Shown piece by piece: positions 33,960-43,965 of a stretch of DNA of 64,000 nt. The notes under the pieces were generated by a model. The model worked only from the letters and a program-made list of their open reading frames with translations, did not search any database and had not been told where the DNA came from. Position 1 is the first letter of the stretch. Each line of letters opens with the position of its first letter. The translations under genes and the position numbers were made by a program. Origin of the DNA: Punica granatum (Eukaryota; Streptophyta; Magnoliopsida; Myrtales; Lythraceae); contig NC_045130.1 in the NCBI RefSeq assembly GCF_007655135.1, positions 23,255,363 to 23,319,362 on the forward strand. Reading direction: 5' to 3'.

Positions 33960-34420
33960 AGAACTATGGGTGCTTGCTATTGTGGTAACTGCTTGTTGAT
34001 CTGCCTAAAACTGGCTTTCCACTGGGGTATTTGCTCGCTCATTGAATAAAGGTTTATTTTGCTGCTGGAGCGGTTGCTCGTAAATCTGCTTGAAGCCTCT
34101 TTCGTTGCTTGGGCGTCGCTTACTAGTTCGTAGGAATTCGATCTCGCCGCTGGGGCGGTTGCTTGTTGCTCTACTAGGAGTTGGGCTCGCCGCTGGGACG
34201 TTTGCGTGGTGATCTGCTGGGGGAGTTGACTTTGCCACAAGATTGGTTGCTTGCTGCTCTTTCTGGAAGCTGGTCACGCCGCTGAGGCGATTGCTTGCTT
34301 GGGATGGCCCCGGTCTCGCCACTGAGGCAGTTGCTTGCTAGTTTGTTGAGGCAATTGCTCATTGCTTCACATGGTGCGATAGCTCATTGCTCAACCTGGG
34401 GCGATTGCTTGTGATGCGAG
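33960..34420. repeat. degenerate tandem repeat in element B
   Basis: Loose repeats of about 60 bp centred on CGCCGCTGGGGCGGTTGCTTG / CGCCACTGAGGCAGTTGCTT, separated by variable sequence (near 34075, 34150, 34190, 34275 and 34320). The small minus-strand ORFs here are products of this repeat. Confidence 0.6.
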
Positions 34421-35275
34421 ACCCGTGCTCCATGGAGGATCGCCTACGTACCCCATTGGATAGGGGATCAGAGTCTGCCGTAGTTCTTGCCCTGCGGTCG
34501 GTACCTGTAATTCTGGCATCAATCGTAAATCATGTGAGAAATACAAATGCAAGATAGACTCAGGTGGGCATAAAGGTTGTTGCAACACAGATCTTCAGTT
34601 TCGGGTCGCCTGAGCAACCCGTGAAGAATTTTACTTCGACAGTGCGAGTGGGTCCTTCTTTCAGAGGCCTAGATACGAGGCCTTCAGGGCTCCCGTTAGC
34701 CATGCCTAGGCATATCGAGACCTCCCCGACGATGCCCCAGCAGTTCTATCGTTTGTTCGACACGCCCGTCGACTTTGGACCCTTATCATTTGGATGCCGT
34801 AGGGCGACTGCATTTGCAACCCGTTTGGGGGTTTCGGTTCAGATTTGGTCAGAATCGATCCGACCATTTCCAAAGTGTTATGACTAGACCCCCGGAGAGG
34901 AATGTCTAGGATTTTGGCTCTGTGGTAGCCTGTTAAAGGGTGGCTATGACCCATTTGGAGGTATGCAAAGACAAAGAGAAAAGAGAAAACTTGGGAAGCA
35001 CATTGCCCCAGGCTAAAAGGATACACGGGTTCACGCCTACAGCGAGATGTACCCCCATTTTCCTTTGTCGCTTTGTTGTATAGATTGTACCGAATTGCTT
35101 GGACAGCGTGTTCAGTTGCCCACTATGCTTGAGGAAAGTTCCCTCTTGGACAGTTGAATGGTACTGGGGAGCCGATCGGGGATCGTGTTGAAATAGATAA
35201 CCTGGCTACTTCCCTTGGGGATGCCTTGTCCACACGATGTGTGAGAGACTAGGGGGAATTTGATCTATCTCTCGT
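34421..35275. other. unassigned part of element B
   Basis: No repeat, conserved block or plausible protein was recognised. The ORFs are short and unlike known proteins on either strand. Confidence 0.4.
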
Positions 35276-35450
35276 TTTGCTCTCCTTTTGCTACGGTCAC
35301 CCACCTCGGGGCCGCACCTCTCAACCTAAAGGGGAAGAACTCTCCTTTTGCCACAACCGCCCCAAAGGGTTTCCAGTCGTGCCTCTCTTTTTCCCTAACT
35401 TTTGCCTAGGCCGCCCCAAAAAGGGTTTTCGACCTAGCGAGCTCGATTCT
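35276..35450 (-). repeat. CCTAGG 3'-UTR module of element B
   Basis: Contains CTCCTTTTGCTACGGTC, CTCCTTTTGCCACAACC and TAACTTTTGCCTAGGCCGCC...GACCTAGCGAG, which are reverse complements of the modules in A's 3' UTR (28376-28700). Shows that B kept the family's 3' UTR although pol is gone. Confidence 0.7.
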
Positions 35451-36954
35451 TTTATCTCTCGAGTTTGCAAGGGCGAAGGGTTCGAAGGATTCAACCTCCG
35501 AATGCATTCTTTTCAGTCTCTATCGAGGAGTTGTGTCTGCTGCTCCCCATTCGTCGGGGTTCATTGATTTCTCAGGATTGGCGGCGCTGGAGTTTGAATC
35601 TTGGCGGTGCCTTGTTTTGTTCATTGGCGGGTTTTTCCCGCGTCTTTCTCTCTCTCTTCGTTGGTGGGTTTTTCCCGCTTCTTTTCGCTCTGTTTTTTTC
35701 TTGCAGTTGGGGTTTGTTTTGTGCCCCGTGTCTTTGTTTGGAACTCCTCAACTTTGCATCGTCGAGGTCGCTTTGTTGTGCTTCGCCTCGTGGAGACTCA
35801 TTGCGTGTTGCTAGCCCTATTTTATAAGGACCAGCTTTCTTGGAAGTTTTGACTCTCATGCATTTGAAAGCTGAACTTCGTGTCATTTTGCCTTTGCAAA
35901 CTTTACATGTGAATTTCCCCTGTTGTCTAAAAAGAAAATATAGAATTCCCCCATGTAGAATAGTGAACCGAGGTTGCCTCGGTGCGAATGTTGAACGGGA
36001 ATGCCCCGGTCTTCATTTGTTGAAATAGCCCGGGCAGGCGCCTTGTGCGATTGTTGCCCCCAGTCATATCTTGTTGCTCTTACAATGTGTGCTTTTCTGA
36101 GGGCACACGCTGTTGAAGTCGCTAGATGTTCAAGGAAGATGGTTGCATCGATGCTGAGTGATTCACTCAATTGTCCTCGTCTTCGGCTTCGTAGGGGATA
36201 CCTCATCGTCGGACATCTCCTTCGTCGAAGTATAAGGAAGAGGTCCGAGACAAGCTCTCGGGGAAGCGTGAACTCGCGCATCGCCCTTCGCATGTGGTCA
36301 ATGTGCCCCTGTGAAGAATGACAAAGAAGACAATGCATTAGGCGATTATGCGGGGGAATATGTGGTAAGAAATATGGGGTGGTCCCATGGGAAAATCCCT
36401 TTTTGTCCTGCCCGCGACCCATGGGGTGTCGCGTGCAGACGACATTTGTTTCCGAGAATCTGGTCATCACCACTCTGGAGTCGTTAGACTGTGACTGGGG
36501 CTCACATATGTATGTTTTCCCTAGTTGCAAGTAGGCATGTGCAGTCGTCCTAGAGAAGGCTCGAGGAGCCGGGTCCCACGGGGACAAGTGAGTCGAACTT
36601 GTCCGACAGAACTAATAGGGCGTCTTCGAGACTGTCCTAATGCTCCATTTGAAGAATTTGTTCATGTCGTTTGTGGGAGTGGATTAAAGCAAAAGAGAGT
36701 TTTAAAGAAGACTGCGCGTGTTGCCCTAGTGTTTAGTCGGTGGCGACGGCAGAGGGCGGGCGGGTGGGACCCATTCTTTGGTCGGGAACGCGACGGTGCT
36801 GGTGCCCACTGTTGCAGGCGGGTGGGTCATGCTCTGTTTGTGGAGCTGTCACTTTCGGTCTTTGCAGTGAAAAGATTAGACTTGCTCTTCAGAATATCGC
36901 TTGGATGATTTGAAATCTAAGTCGATTTTGGACTTCAAATGAGCCTAAAAGCAG
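35451..36954. other. element B internal region shared with element E
   Basis: No protein recognised. From about 36000 to 36900 the reverse complement matches E at about 51750-52430 in order: the CATGCTCTGTTTG / CAAACAGAGCATGG segment, the CTCGAGGAGCCGGGTCCCA segment and the CATATTCC...CCTAATACAT segment. The T-rich stretch at 35600-35720 has no match in the window. Confidence 0.6.
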
Positions 36955-37735
36955 TAAGTGCATGGTGTCAAAACCTGGAAGCAATAAATGCTGGGCTAAG
37001 GCCCGAAAACAGTAAATGCAGAGTCGGAACTCGATGCTTGGCCTGAACCCAATGCAGTACATGCAGGGCCGGAGCCCGATGCAGGGCCTGAGCTCAATGC
37101 AGTAAATGCAGGGTCGGAGCCCGATGCAGTAAATGCAATAAATGCAGGGCCGGAGCCCGATGCAGTAAATGCAGGGCCGGAGCCTGATGCAGGGCCTGAG
37201 CCCGATGCAGTAAATGCAGGGCCGGAGCCTGATGCAGGGCCTGAGCCCGATGCAGTAAATGCAGGGCCGGAGCCTGATGCAGGGCCTGAGCCCGATGCAG
37301 TAAATGCAGGGCCGGAGCCTGATGCAGGGCCTGAGCCCGATGCAGTAAATGCAGGGCCGGAGCCTGATGCAGGACCTGAGCCCGATGCAGTAAATGCAGG
37401 GCCGGAGCCTGATGCAGGACCTGAGCCCAATGCAGTAAATACAGGGCCGGAGCTCGATGTTGAGCCGGAGCCCAATGTAGTAAATCCAGGACCGGAGCCC
37501 GATGCAGTCAATACAGGGCCGGAGCCCAATGCAGTAAATGAAGGGCCTGAGCCCGGTGCAGTAAATGCAGGGCCGGAGCCCAATACAGTAAATGCAAGGC
37601 CAGAGCCCGATGCAGGGCCTGAGCCCGATGCAGTAAATGCAGGGCCGGAGCCCAATGCAATAAATGTAGGGCTGGAGCCCAATGCAGTAAATGCAGGGCC
37701 AGAGCTCGATGCAGTAAATGCGATGAATGCATGCA
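36955..37735. repeat. 27/45-bp tandem array of element B
   Basis: Units built from 9- and 18-base blocks: GCAGTAAAT + GCAGGGCCGGAGCCYGAT, with or without an extra GCAGGGCCTGAGCCCGAT, giving 27-bp and 45-bp repeats. Six regular 45-bp units lie at about 37140-37440. The same array, in the same orientation relative to the element, is in E (50955-51690). Unit lengths are multiples of three and give artefact ORFs in several frames on both strands. Confidence 0.95.
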
Positions 37736-38505
37736 TGATAGGAAAGTGCAAGAAATGCGAAAGCAAAGGTCAATGTTGAGGAACAGCGCAGGGCACTGCA
37801 AAGCGGTGACTCTGATTTGCTTGCGATCTTTGTGGAGAGAGGGTGGGAGCTCAATGTTGAAATCCCAAGGAGCTGGATGAGAGACGTTTGTTATTTCAAT
37901 TGTGGTCGTTCAATATTCAGGCTGCCTTCTTGTTGGGGGTTTCCTGCAATGGGGAATGGAAAAACAATGAAGGAACAAAAACTGTTCACAGTTTTGACGC
38001 AAAGAGGTGGGAATCGAACTCGCCTGGTAGGCGTCATGCGAGCATGGGAAGGGATATGCACCGGGATGTCAGGAGCGTAGAGACATGCTCGCACGACGCG
38101 AAAGGGCGTACTCAGTTGCGCTGGTGGAAATGCTTAATTGCGCCAGGAGACATGTGCTCGGCTATGCGATGACGCGCCTTGTGGTGCGGGGCGGGTGACA
38201 GGGATGGACTCTGCCTCTAGTCATGGCACATCTTGACGTAAAGACCACAGTGGGTCTGACTGGGAATGCGAGCACAACTTGCCTATCGAGAAGGAATGCA
38301 TGATAGCTGTAAAACAATAAATGGAAAGCATGCTATGCATGAATTTTCGAAAGCTAATACTGTCATTCGCACTGATTAAGGAAGCTTTAAAATACGATGC
38401 AAATTTTAGGAAAACCAATCCTAAGTTCATCTTCCATCGCATTAGGGAACGGATGAGCATTGTCGTGGAAAGCGACAATCTTAGGCTTAGGGTTCGATAA
38501 CTATC
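37736..38505 (-). other. spacer between array and ORF1 in element B
   Basis: Non-coding. Parts (about 37990-38110) match E at about 50590-50690 in reverse, including a pair of inverted GTCGTGCGAGCATG-like segments. No ORF of interest. Confidence 0.5.
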
Positions 38506-39985
38506 CTAAGGTGGGTATGCTTGTCCTCGAGCCCTTTTTCTAGATTTTTCCAAGGTAATGTTCACCCGTGCCAATTCCTGATCACGTCTCTGCAATTCTA
38601 CACGGGCCTGAGCGAGCTCCTTTTGGAGTTGGCGCTGATCAGTGAGTTGTTCATCCCTCTCTGCAACTAGTTGGCGGAGGGAATCTCTTTCAGCCTTGAG
38701 ACTAGCAAGCTCAATCTGAACAGCCATGGAAGGTGCTTCAGGTGACGTCTGATCCGCGGGTCGTGATGCATCATCTTGCACGGGAGGACCCCATCGGTGG
38801 AAGTGCAAGATGTATTCCTCCGTAGCCTGGAAGTGCTGCTCATCTCGAGTGGGGAATTCAGGAAAATATGGATGCTCGGTGATTATAGTGCGCCATGCTG
38901 CTATTGCTTGTTCAATTTCACTTTGGCGATCTACAGACTTCTGGTCCTCCCGCCAAGTGTATTCGAACCTGGTTCGTGCCATGTCCTTGGGGATTGTCTG
39001 TAAACCACCGAGCTGCCTCATTACCCGCGACGGGAAGTAAGTGGTGGACCCCGCATGACTAATGAGTGGGATTCCGTTAAAATCGGCGCATTTGAGAGCC
39101 ATGGGTCTAGGTGGCATCCACGCGGCACGCCACTTAAAGCTCCTAGGAGAGATCTCGCGAAAAACCTTCATCCACTCATTAATCTTGCGTTCTTCCACTC
39201 GCACGAAAAGTAGCAATCGAGAAATGATTGATTCTTGGTTTGCAAAATACATAACCGGGCGTACAAGACCAAAGGGGTATGCATGACTCTGAAGCCAAAT
39301 TTGCAAAAGGATTGGGGATCCTCTTATCCTTCGGTCGCGTGCTTTCAATACACGGTCGAGGGACCGAATAGTCTGGGTTACAAGGGCCACCTCATACCCG
39401 TGTCCTCCGGCCACTTGGAGGACAACGCTAGCCAATGCCGCGTCGATTAAAGCACGTGAACGAGGTACCCCCTGAATATGCGAGTTCTGCATGCAAGTGG
39501 GAGGTGCGGACCCCAAGTAGGCGCGAAACCAAAGTAAGTCGAGTAGTGCAGAAGTTGGGCTTATGAAAAGAATAAGTTTCTCGATTGCTATCTCTGTACC
39601 CCCTGAATATGCGAGTTCTGCATGCAAGTGGGAGGTGCGGACCCCAAGTAGGCGCGAAACCAAAGTAAGTCGAGTAGTGCAGAAGTTGGGCTTTTATGAT
39701 GTCGTTGGCAAACATGGTGCGACCAATGAGGGTGCGATACTCCTCGATTATGGGTGTAAGCTCATTGCCCTGGATGTTGAAAACTGCATGATCGGGTTTC
39801 CAAAAGGTGATGGTTACTTCAAGGAAATTCCAATCGATGTTCCGGGTGGCCAACAGAGGTACGTCCCCGGTGAAAGCGGTGATGTAATCTCGATCGATTT
39901 GGCGCAAGGTTGTCCATACCTGAGTGATTTCCTCAAGAGGTGGCGTGATTCTTTCGAGCCTCGGACAGGCAACTGAATGCGACAT
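38506..39985 (-). pseudogene. ORF1 (DUF7745-like) of element B, frameshifted
   Basis: The N-terminal part starts at 39985 (MSHSVACPRLERITPP, then ITFWKPDHAVFNIQGNELTP) and matches ORF1 of A from its first residues. The C-terminal part lies in another frame (38506-39663: ALASVVLQVAGGHGYE, RGSPILLQIWLQSHAYPFG, LISHAGSTTYFPSRVMRQLGG) and ends in the family's coiled coil (RDSLRQLVAERDEQL ... ARVNITLEKSRKRA). The break is a 131-bp duplication (98 bp repeated exactly, 39465-39562 and 39596-39693). The central segment present in A (YQRDACHGFLLL region) is missing. Same family as A and G but more diverged. Confidence 0.8.
39465..39693. repeat. 98-bp exact direct duplication in B ORF1
   Basis: 39465-39562 and 39596-39693 are identical, starting GTACCCCCTGAATATGCGAG, with a 33-bp spacer. 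The 131-bp offset is not a multiple of three and causes the frameshift. The lack of differences suggests a recent event or an assembly artefact. Confidence 0.95.
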
Positions 39986-40536
39986 CTCTTATCAAGATGA
40001 AAGGAAGATCAGCTTAGGACTTATCAATGTGAACGACATCCTAATTTTGGAAATTGCATGATGCATGTGTGCAGAAAGATAAATGCCCACGGCTTAATGT
40101 TTTTGTACAAGGTACAAGTTCTGAAAATGAAAGACTTGAAGTGGCGCGTAGGCCGACCCGACGGACTAATATTTGAACCTGTTGGAGGATTATATGGATG
40201 CTCGTGCAAGATGCATGGTTTAATCCTACAAGGACCGTGCTACCTATAGATGGGGGCCCCTAACTCAAGGGGATCAATTCCTTGAAATCAGGCGGGGATC
40301 TTTGGGGGCCTAATCGACGGTCCAACCGTGCAACGTACCCTTACTCGGAACCCCTATCTAACCTCGGCTTCCTATTACCGGTCGTGGGACGCGACCCATA
40401 GGTACTTAAGACTAAATGATATGCGATGCAGAATGGCATAAATGCGCATAAAGTAGATAAGCAGCAATTTGCATAAAGCAGTAAATAAATAAACAAGCAA
40501 GCAGACAAACGGAATCGAGCCTGAACTCTCTAAATA
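39986..40536 (-). promoter_or_regulatory. 5' leader of element B
   Basis: Contains the conserved leader block (about 40246-40395) with the TCAAGG...CCTTGA stem. Where A, E and G have GTAAG before ORF1, B reads TTGATAAGAG: the first base of the donor-like GT is A, so the predicted donor is lost here. Confidence 0.55.
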
Positions 40537-40554
40537 TCCCCAGTGGAGTCGCCA
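40537..40554 (-). promoter_or_regulatory. primer-binding site of element B, tRNA-Arg
   Basis: The minus strand reads TGGCGACTCCACTGGGGA, identical to A and E, three bases from the LTR end at 40558. Confidence 0.9.
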
Positions 40555-40557
40555 AGC

Positions 40558-43489
40558 TGTGCGCACCCGAATGTTGACTCTCGTCGGGGCACAATTGCGC
40601 GCAGGCCGTTCGCGCGGCTTGGGAGTGTCCACCTTCCCGTGGGGGATGCGTGACGGACATGCGTGAGAAGGAGTCGCCACTTACCATTTTACGACTCGGA
40701 GTCGAGGGCCGGTAAGTACCCAGGTCTAGGGGTATGGATACACCTAGTGTGCTAAGGCATATGGTCTAGCGGAACCTGAGTTCCAAATTCGGGAGTTCGG
40801 TTACGTATGGGCCTATATCCCGTACGCCCTTTCGGTACTCTGTTTGTCTATGGCTTGCCGTTTTTGTTTATTTACCGCGTGAGTTAAGTTGCACACTCCT
40901 TACCCATCTTGACACCGTAAATTCGTGAGCACTCTCAGGCCTTTTCTGCTCATCGACCGGGGTCCTTACATTGACTGAATGAAAATACAGAAATGCTTGC
41001 ATAACTGAAGATACAGACGTTGTACTATATTTTGGACCCGATCGATTTGCATCAAGCCAAATATTCCACTCGTGCATGCCGTGAGTTTTGAAGGACCGAA
41101 ACCGAAATTAATGCAACGCGGGCTCATGGAGCCGAGGGTCGGGTCCGACCGGACCGACGGATAATAGAAGAGTCGCTTGACTCTCAAGATAGCCGTAGGA
41201 CGGGTCGAGCTCCCGGGTCATGTCCTGACCACGACTCACTCATCCTATCCGAGTTGTCTTTCCACTTAGACATCACTAAGATTGGGATGTTGAGTCGAGG
41301 CAAGACCCGATGCCGCACTCGGGTTGCGCGCTCTCAGTGTGCATGGGCGTTGGACCCGTGATTGATAATTTTTGGGGCGTTGGACCCCATGCAATCGTCT
41401 CTTATGAGTTCAGGCTTGAACGGCGATGAATTCAGCAAATAACAGACAAGTACAGGCATCTGTATGCAGTACGTAATGCAGAAAGTAAAGCATGCTGACT
41501 GATTAGTGCATGGATGCAAGCAAGCGATGTATTTGTGCCGAGTTTACGTGATTATGCCAGTTATTATCTGAAATTTGCTTGACAGACAATTTGGAAACGT
41601 GGGTGAGTCTATTTTTGGTTTGCTTCTGTTTTGGTTTTCTATCGCGTGCATGATTAGTCCATTACCGACATATGTGTTTTTGCTACGTGTTTGCTCTCAG
41701 CTTTGTGAAAGTCTTTTTAGTTTCCGCTTGTTATGGTTCGGTGAGAACTGGCCAGTAACCGAAGAAAAGAGACCTTTTGATAACCTAAGGAAATCAATAC
41801 TGTCCCGGCCCTTTAAAAGGTATGCCCGCAGGATCTCTCGGTTCCCTTGAGTTAGGAATGTTCTCTTTACTCAAGTTTATGGTCTTTTCTCACGTTTTTA
41901 CGGTTCATTTTAGCGTAGTCGGTGCCGCCATGATCTCGTGTATTTTTATGCAACCATTCGGGCGGAATCGATAAAACGGCACCGGCTCATGCATCAACAG
42001 TGCGATAAGTAAAGCATGATGAGTTACACGCATTCATCCACAAGCATACATTGTTACATGTTCGGAATAACGGAATAAAAGTACATAAACGAAACTTGTA
42101 AGCGAATAAATAAATCCCGCCTTATGCCCCACAAGCCTAAAGACTAAGAGTCCTAGCCTTCTCTAAGTCGGGGAGGAGCATACCTGGCTTCGGGATTTAT
42201 GGAAAATTTGTAAAGTGATTGCTTGAATGTTGGCACGAATCAGCACGAGCAAACGAACGAGCAAACGAACGGCTTCGAGCACGGGAGAGGGCAATCGGGT
42301 GTTCGGGCGAGCGTGGCGTGCGCGGGGCGCGCAGGAGCGGCGCGGCAGACGCACGGGTGTGCGCGGGCGGGACGCGCGGGCGTGCGGGCGCGCGCGCGGG
42401 CGTGCGGGCGTGCGTGACTAGCATGTTCTTCCACTCGGTTTGGACGATTTTCACTCTTTTCGATCCGAAACCAAAGCTAATTGCTTCTATTTTTTTTTGG
42501 AGAGCTTTGGGAGGATTTTGGGAGTGTTTTGGGAGTATTTTGGGAGAGAATGGCTGAATGCAATGTTCTCTTGAATGAAGAATACCCATGGGTATTTATA
42601 GAGGAGGATTAAGGGCCTTTTTGCAAAATTGAGTGGATTTAAGTGCAATTAGCCTTGCAAATTGCCATGGCCGGTGCAAGAGGGGTCCAATGAGGTGTTA
42701 GATCTGATCCAAATTGGTTGGCAATGGGTTGGCATGAGTTGAATTTGAATGGGAATGGAAGAGCATGCAACTTGTATATTTCGGCTAAGAGAATGAATGG
42801 TGGGCTGCCGACTCCTTGCTGGTGGGGTCCACACGTTTTGAGGTCAGCCATGAGGTAAGGGAGGGTCCCACAAGGTTTGGAAGAAAATTGGTGAAATTCT
42901 GGCTCCGGTTTGAAGCGATTCCGAGTCCCGTAGCTCAAGTTATGGCTAAATCGGCAATGCTCGTGAAAAACCGAATCAAATGAGCCCAATGTTGACCTCT
43001 TTGTCCTCTTGGAAGCGCTCGAATTGCCTCTCATGAATGCTTGAATTGTCTTGAGCAATCACATGACTCGAGGAATAAATTCGGGACATTCATGGTGCGG
43101 TTTTACGTGCATTATACGTTTTTGCACCGAATGCTCAGTGAATGTTCATTGAATGATCAATGTGCACGTAAAATGAATCGAATTGATCCGAATTTGTCGT
43201 GTTTGAGTACTTTGAGACATTTTATATGTCTCGTGAAGTTCGGGCCAATTTTGCTCGAGTCGGAGGCCTGGAACTGAAATTGGCTATTTTCGGCACTTAT
43301 TCAGTGGTTTGCACGCTATTCTGCTTCTTTTGCCTGTTCTGCATTTTATTCAGGCCGAATGACTATTCTACCCCTACCCAGGAGTCTAGGGTTGACTTTT
43401 GCTCATTTCGGTCAAACAGAATTGAATTGGCCATTTCTGTCTGCAGATCCCGCATCTACGTTCCATGCCGGTCATTTTGGCATATTTTG
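40558..43489 (-). mobile_element. 5' LTR of element B (U3 start lost)
   Basis: Nearly identical to the 3' LTR copy (28717 to about 31640), by eye about one difference per 50-80 bases. The match stops around 43485-43490 (TTTTGCTGTTCTTTG), where sequence of another LTR in plus orientation begins. About 610 bases of U3 and the TGTCAG terminus are missing, so no right-hand target duplication can be checked. Confidence 0.8.
42593..42601 (-). promoter_or_regulatory. TATA box of B 5' LTR
   Basis: CTATAAATA on the minus strand, same context as 30744-30752. The upstream U3 of this copy is truncated about 890 bases away. Confidence 0.6.
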
Positions 43490-43965
43490 CTGTTCTTTGA
43501 GTGTCTCATATGCTTATTTGTGCAAATCGGGGTCGTGTCGACATCGATTTAGTGAAATGTGTGTTATCATCATCGTACGTGTCATTTGTTGCATGCAAAA
43601 GGGGCGATTAGGAACGGTGTGAAAGACCCGCCGAAACTCGAATCGGGTCAAGGAGTATTCGGCCGTTCCCCTTTGAAAGGTGGCCGAATCACCCGTGACC
43701 CCTTTGGAGTCTTGGTTGGCCTCTCCATTGTTCCAAAGTCGATCCTTGGAATTGTTTGCGATCGCGCTTCCTTTTAATCGTTGTCTATACGCTTATTACT
43801 TACTCCACATGTTAGATCCCGGTATCACCCATCAAAACCATAACCGCGACATGGAGCAATAAACATCGAATAATTTCACAAACGGGACAAGTGGGACGCG
43901 CTACTCGGTTAATTAAACCACTCGGACTAAATAATTGGGTAAATTGGTTATTAATTTGTAAACGC
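43490..43965 (+). mobile_element. LTR fragment J
   Basis: Matches element A's LTR at about 16176-16652 almost base for base in plus orientation (GTTCTTTGAGTGTCTCATATGC to TTAATTTGTAAACGC). It is bounded on the left by the truncated B LTR and on the right by element E; AACGC (43961-43965) is the likely left target duplication of E. Confidence 0.85.

Larger units (their letters stand above)
28717..43489 (-). mobile_element. element B: non-autonomous LTR retrotransposon with ORF1 but no gag-pol
   Basis: Minus-strand element: 3' LTR (28717-32252), PPT, about 8.3 kb internal region, PBS (40537-40554) and a 5' LTR (40558-43489) whose first part is lost. The internal region holds a broken ORF1 near the PBS, then tandem arrays and unassigned sequence; no RT, RNase H, integrase or gag domain is found. 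It is related to E, which shares the 27/45-bp array and flanking sequence. It would have needed proteins from an autonomous relative such as an intact A-type element. Confidence 0.8.

Noticed and set aside
34000..34330. Small minus-strand Q/S/R-rich ORFs considered as a gag remnant of B
   Set aside because: They follow a degenerate tandem repeat and share no block with gag of A or G.
36889..37854. 321-aa and 256-aa ORFs with GLRPCIYCI / GSGPAFTAS repeats, and their counterparts at 50896-51749
   Set aside because: Products of the 27/45-bp array, open in several frames on both strands in two elements.
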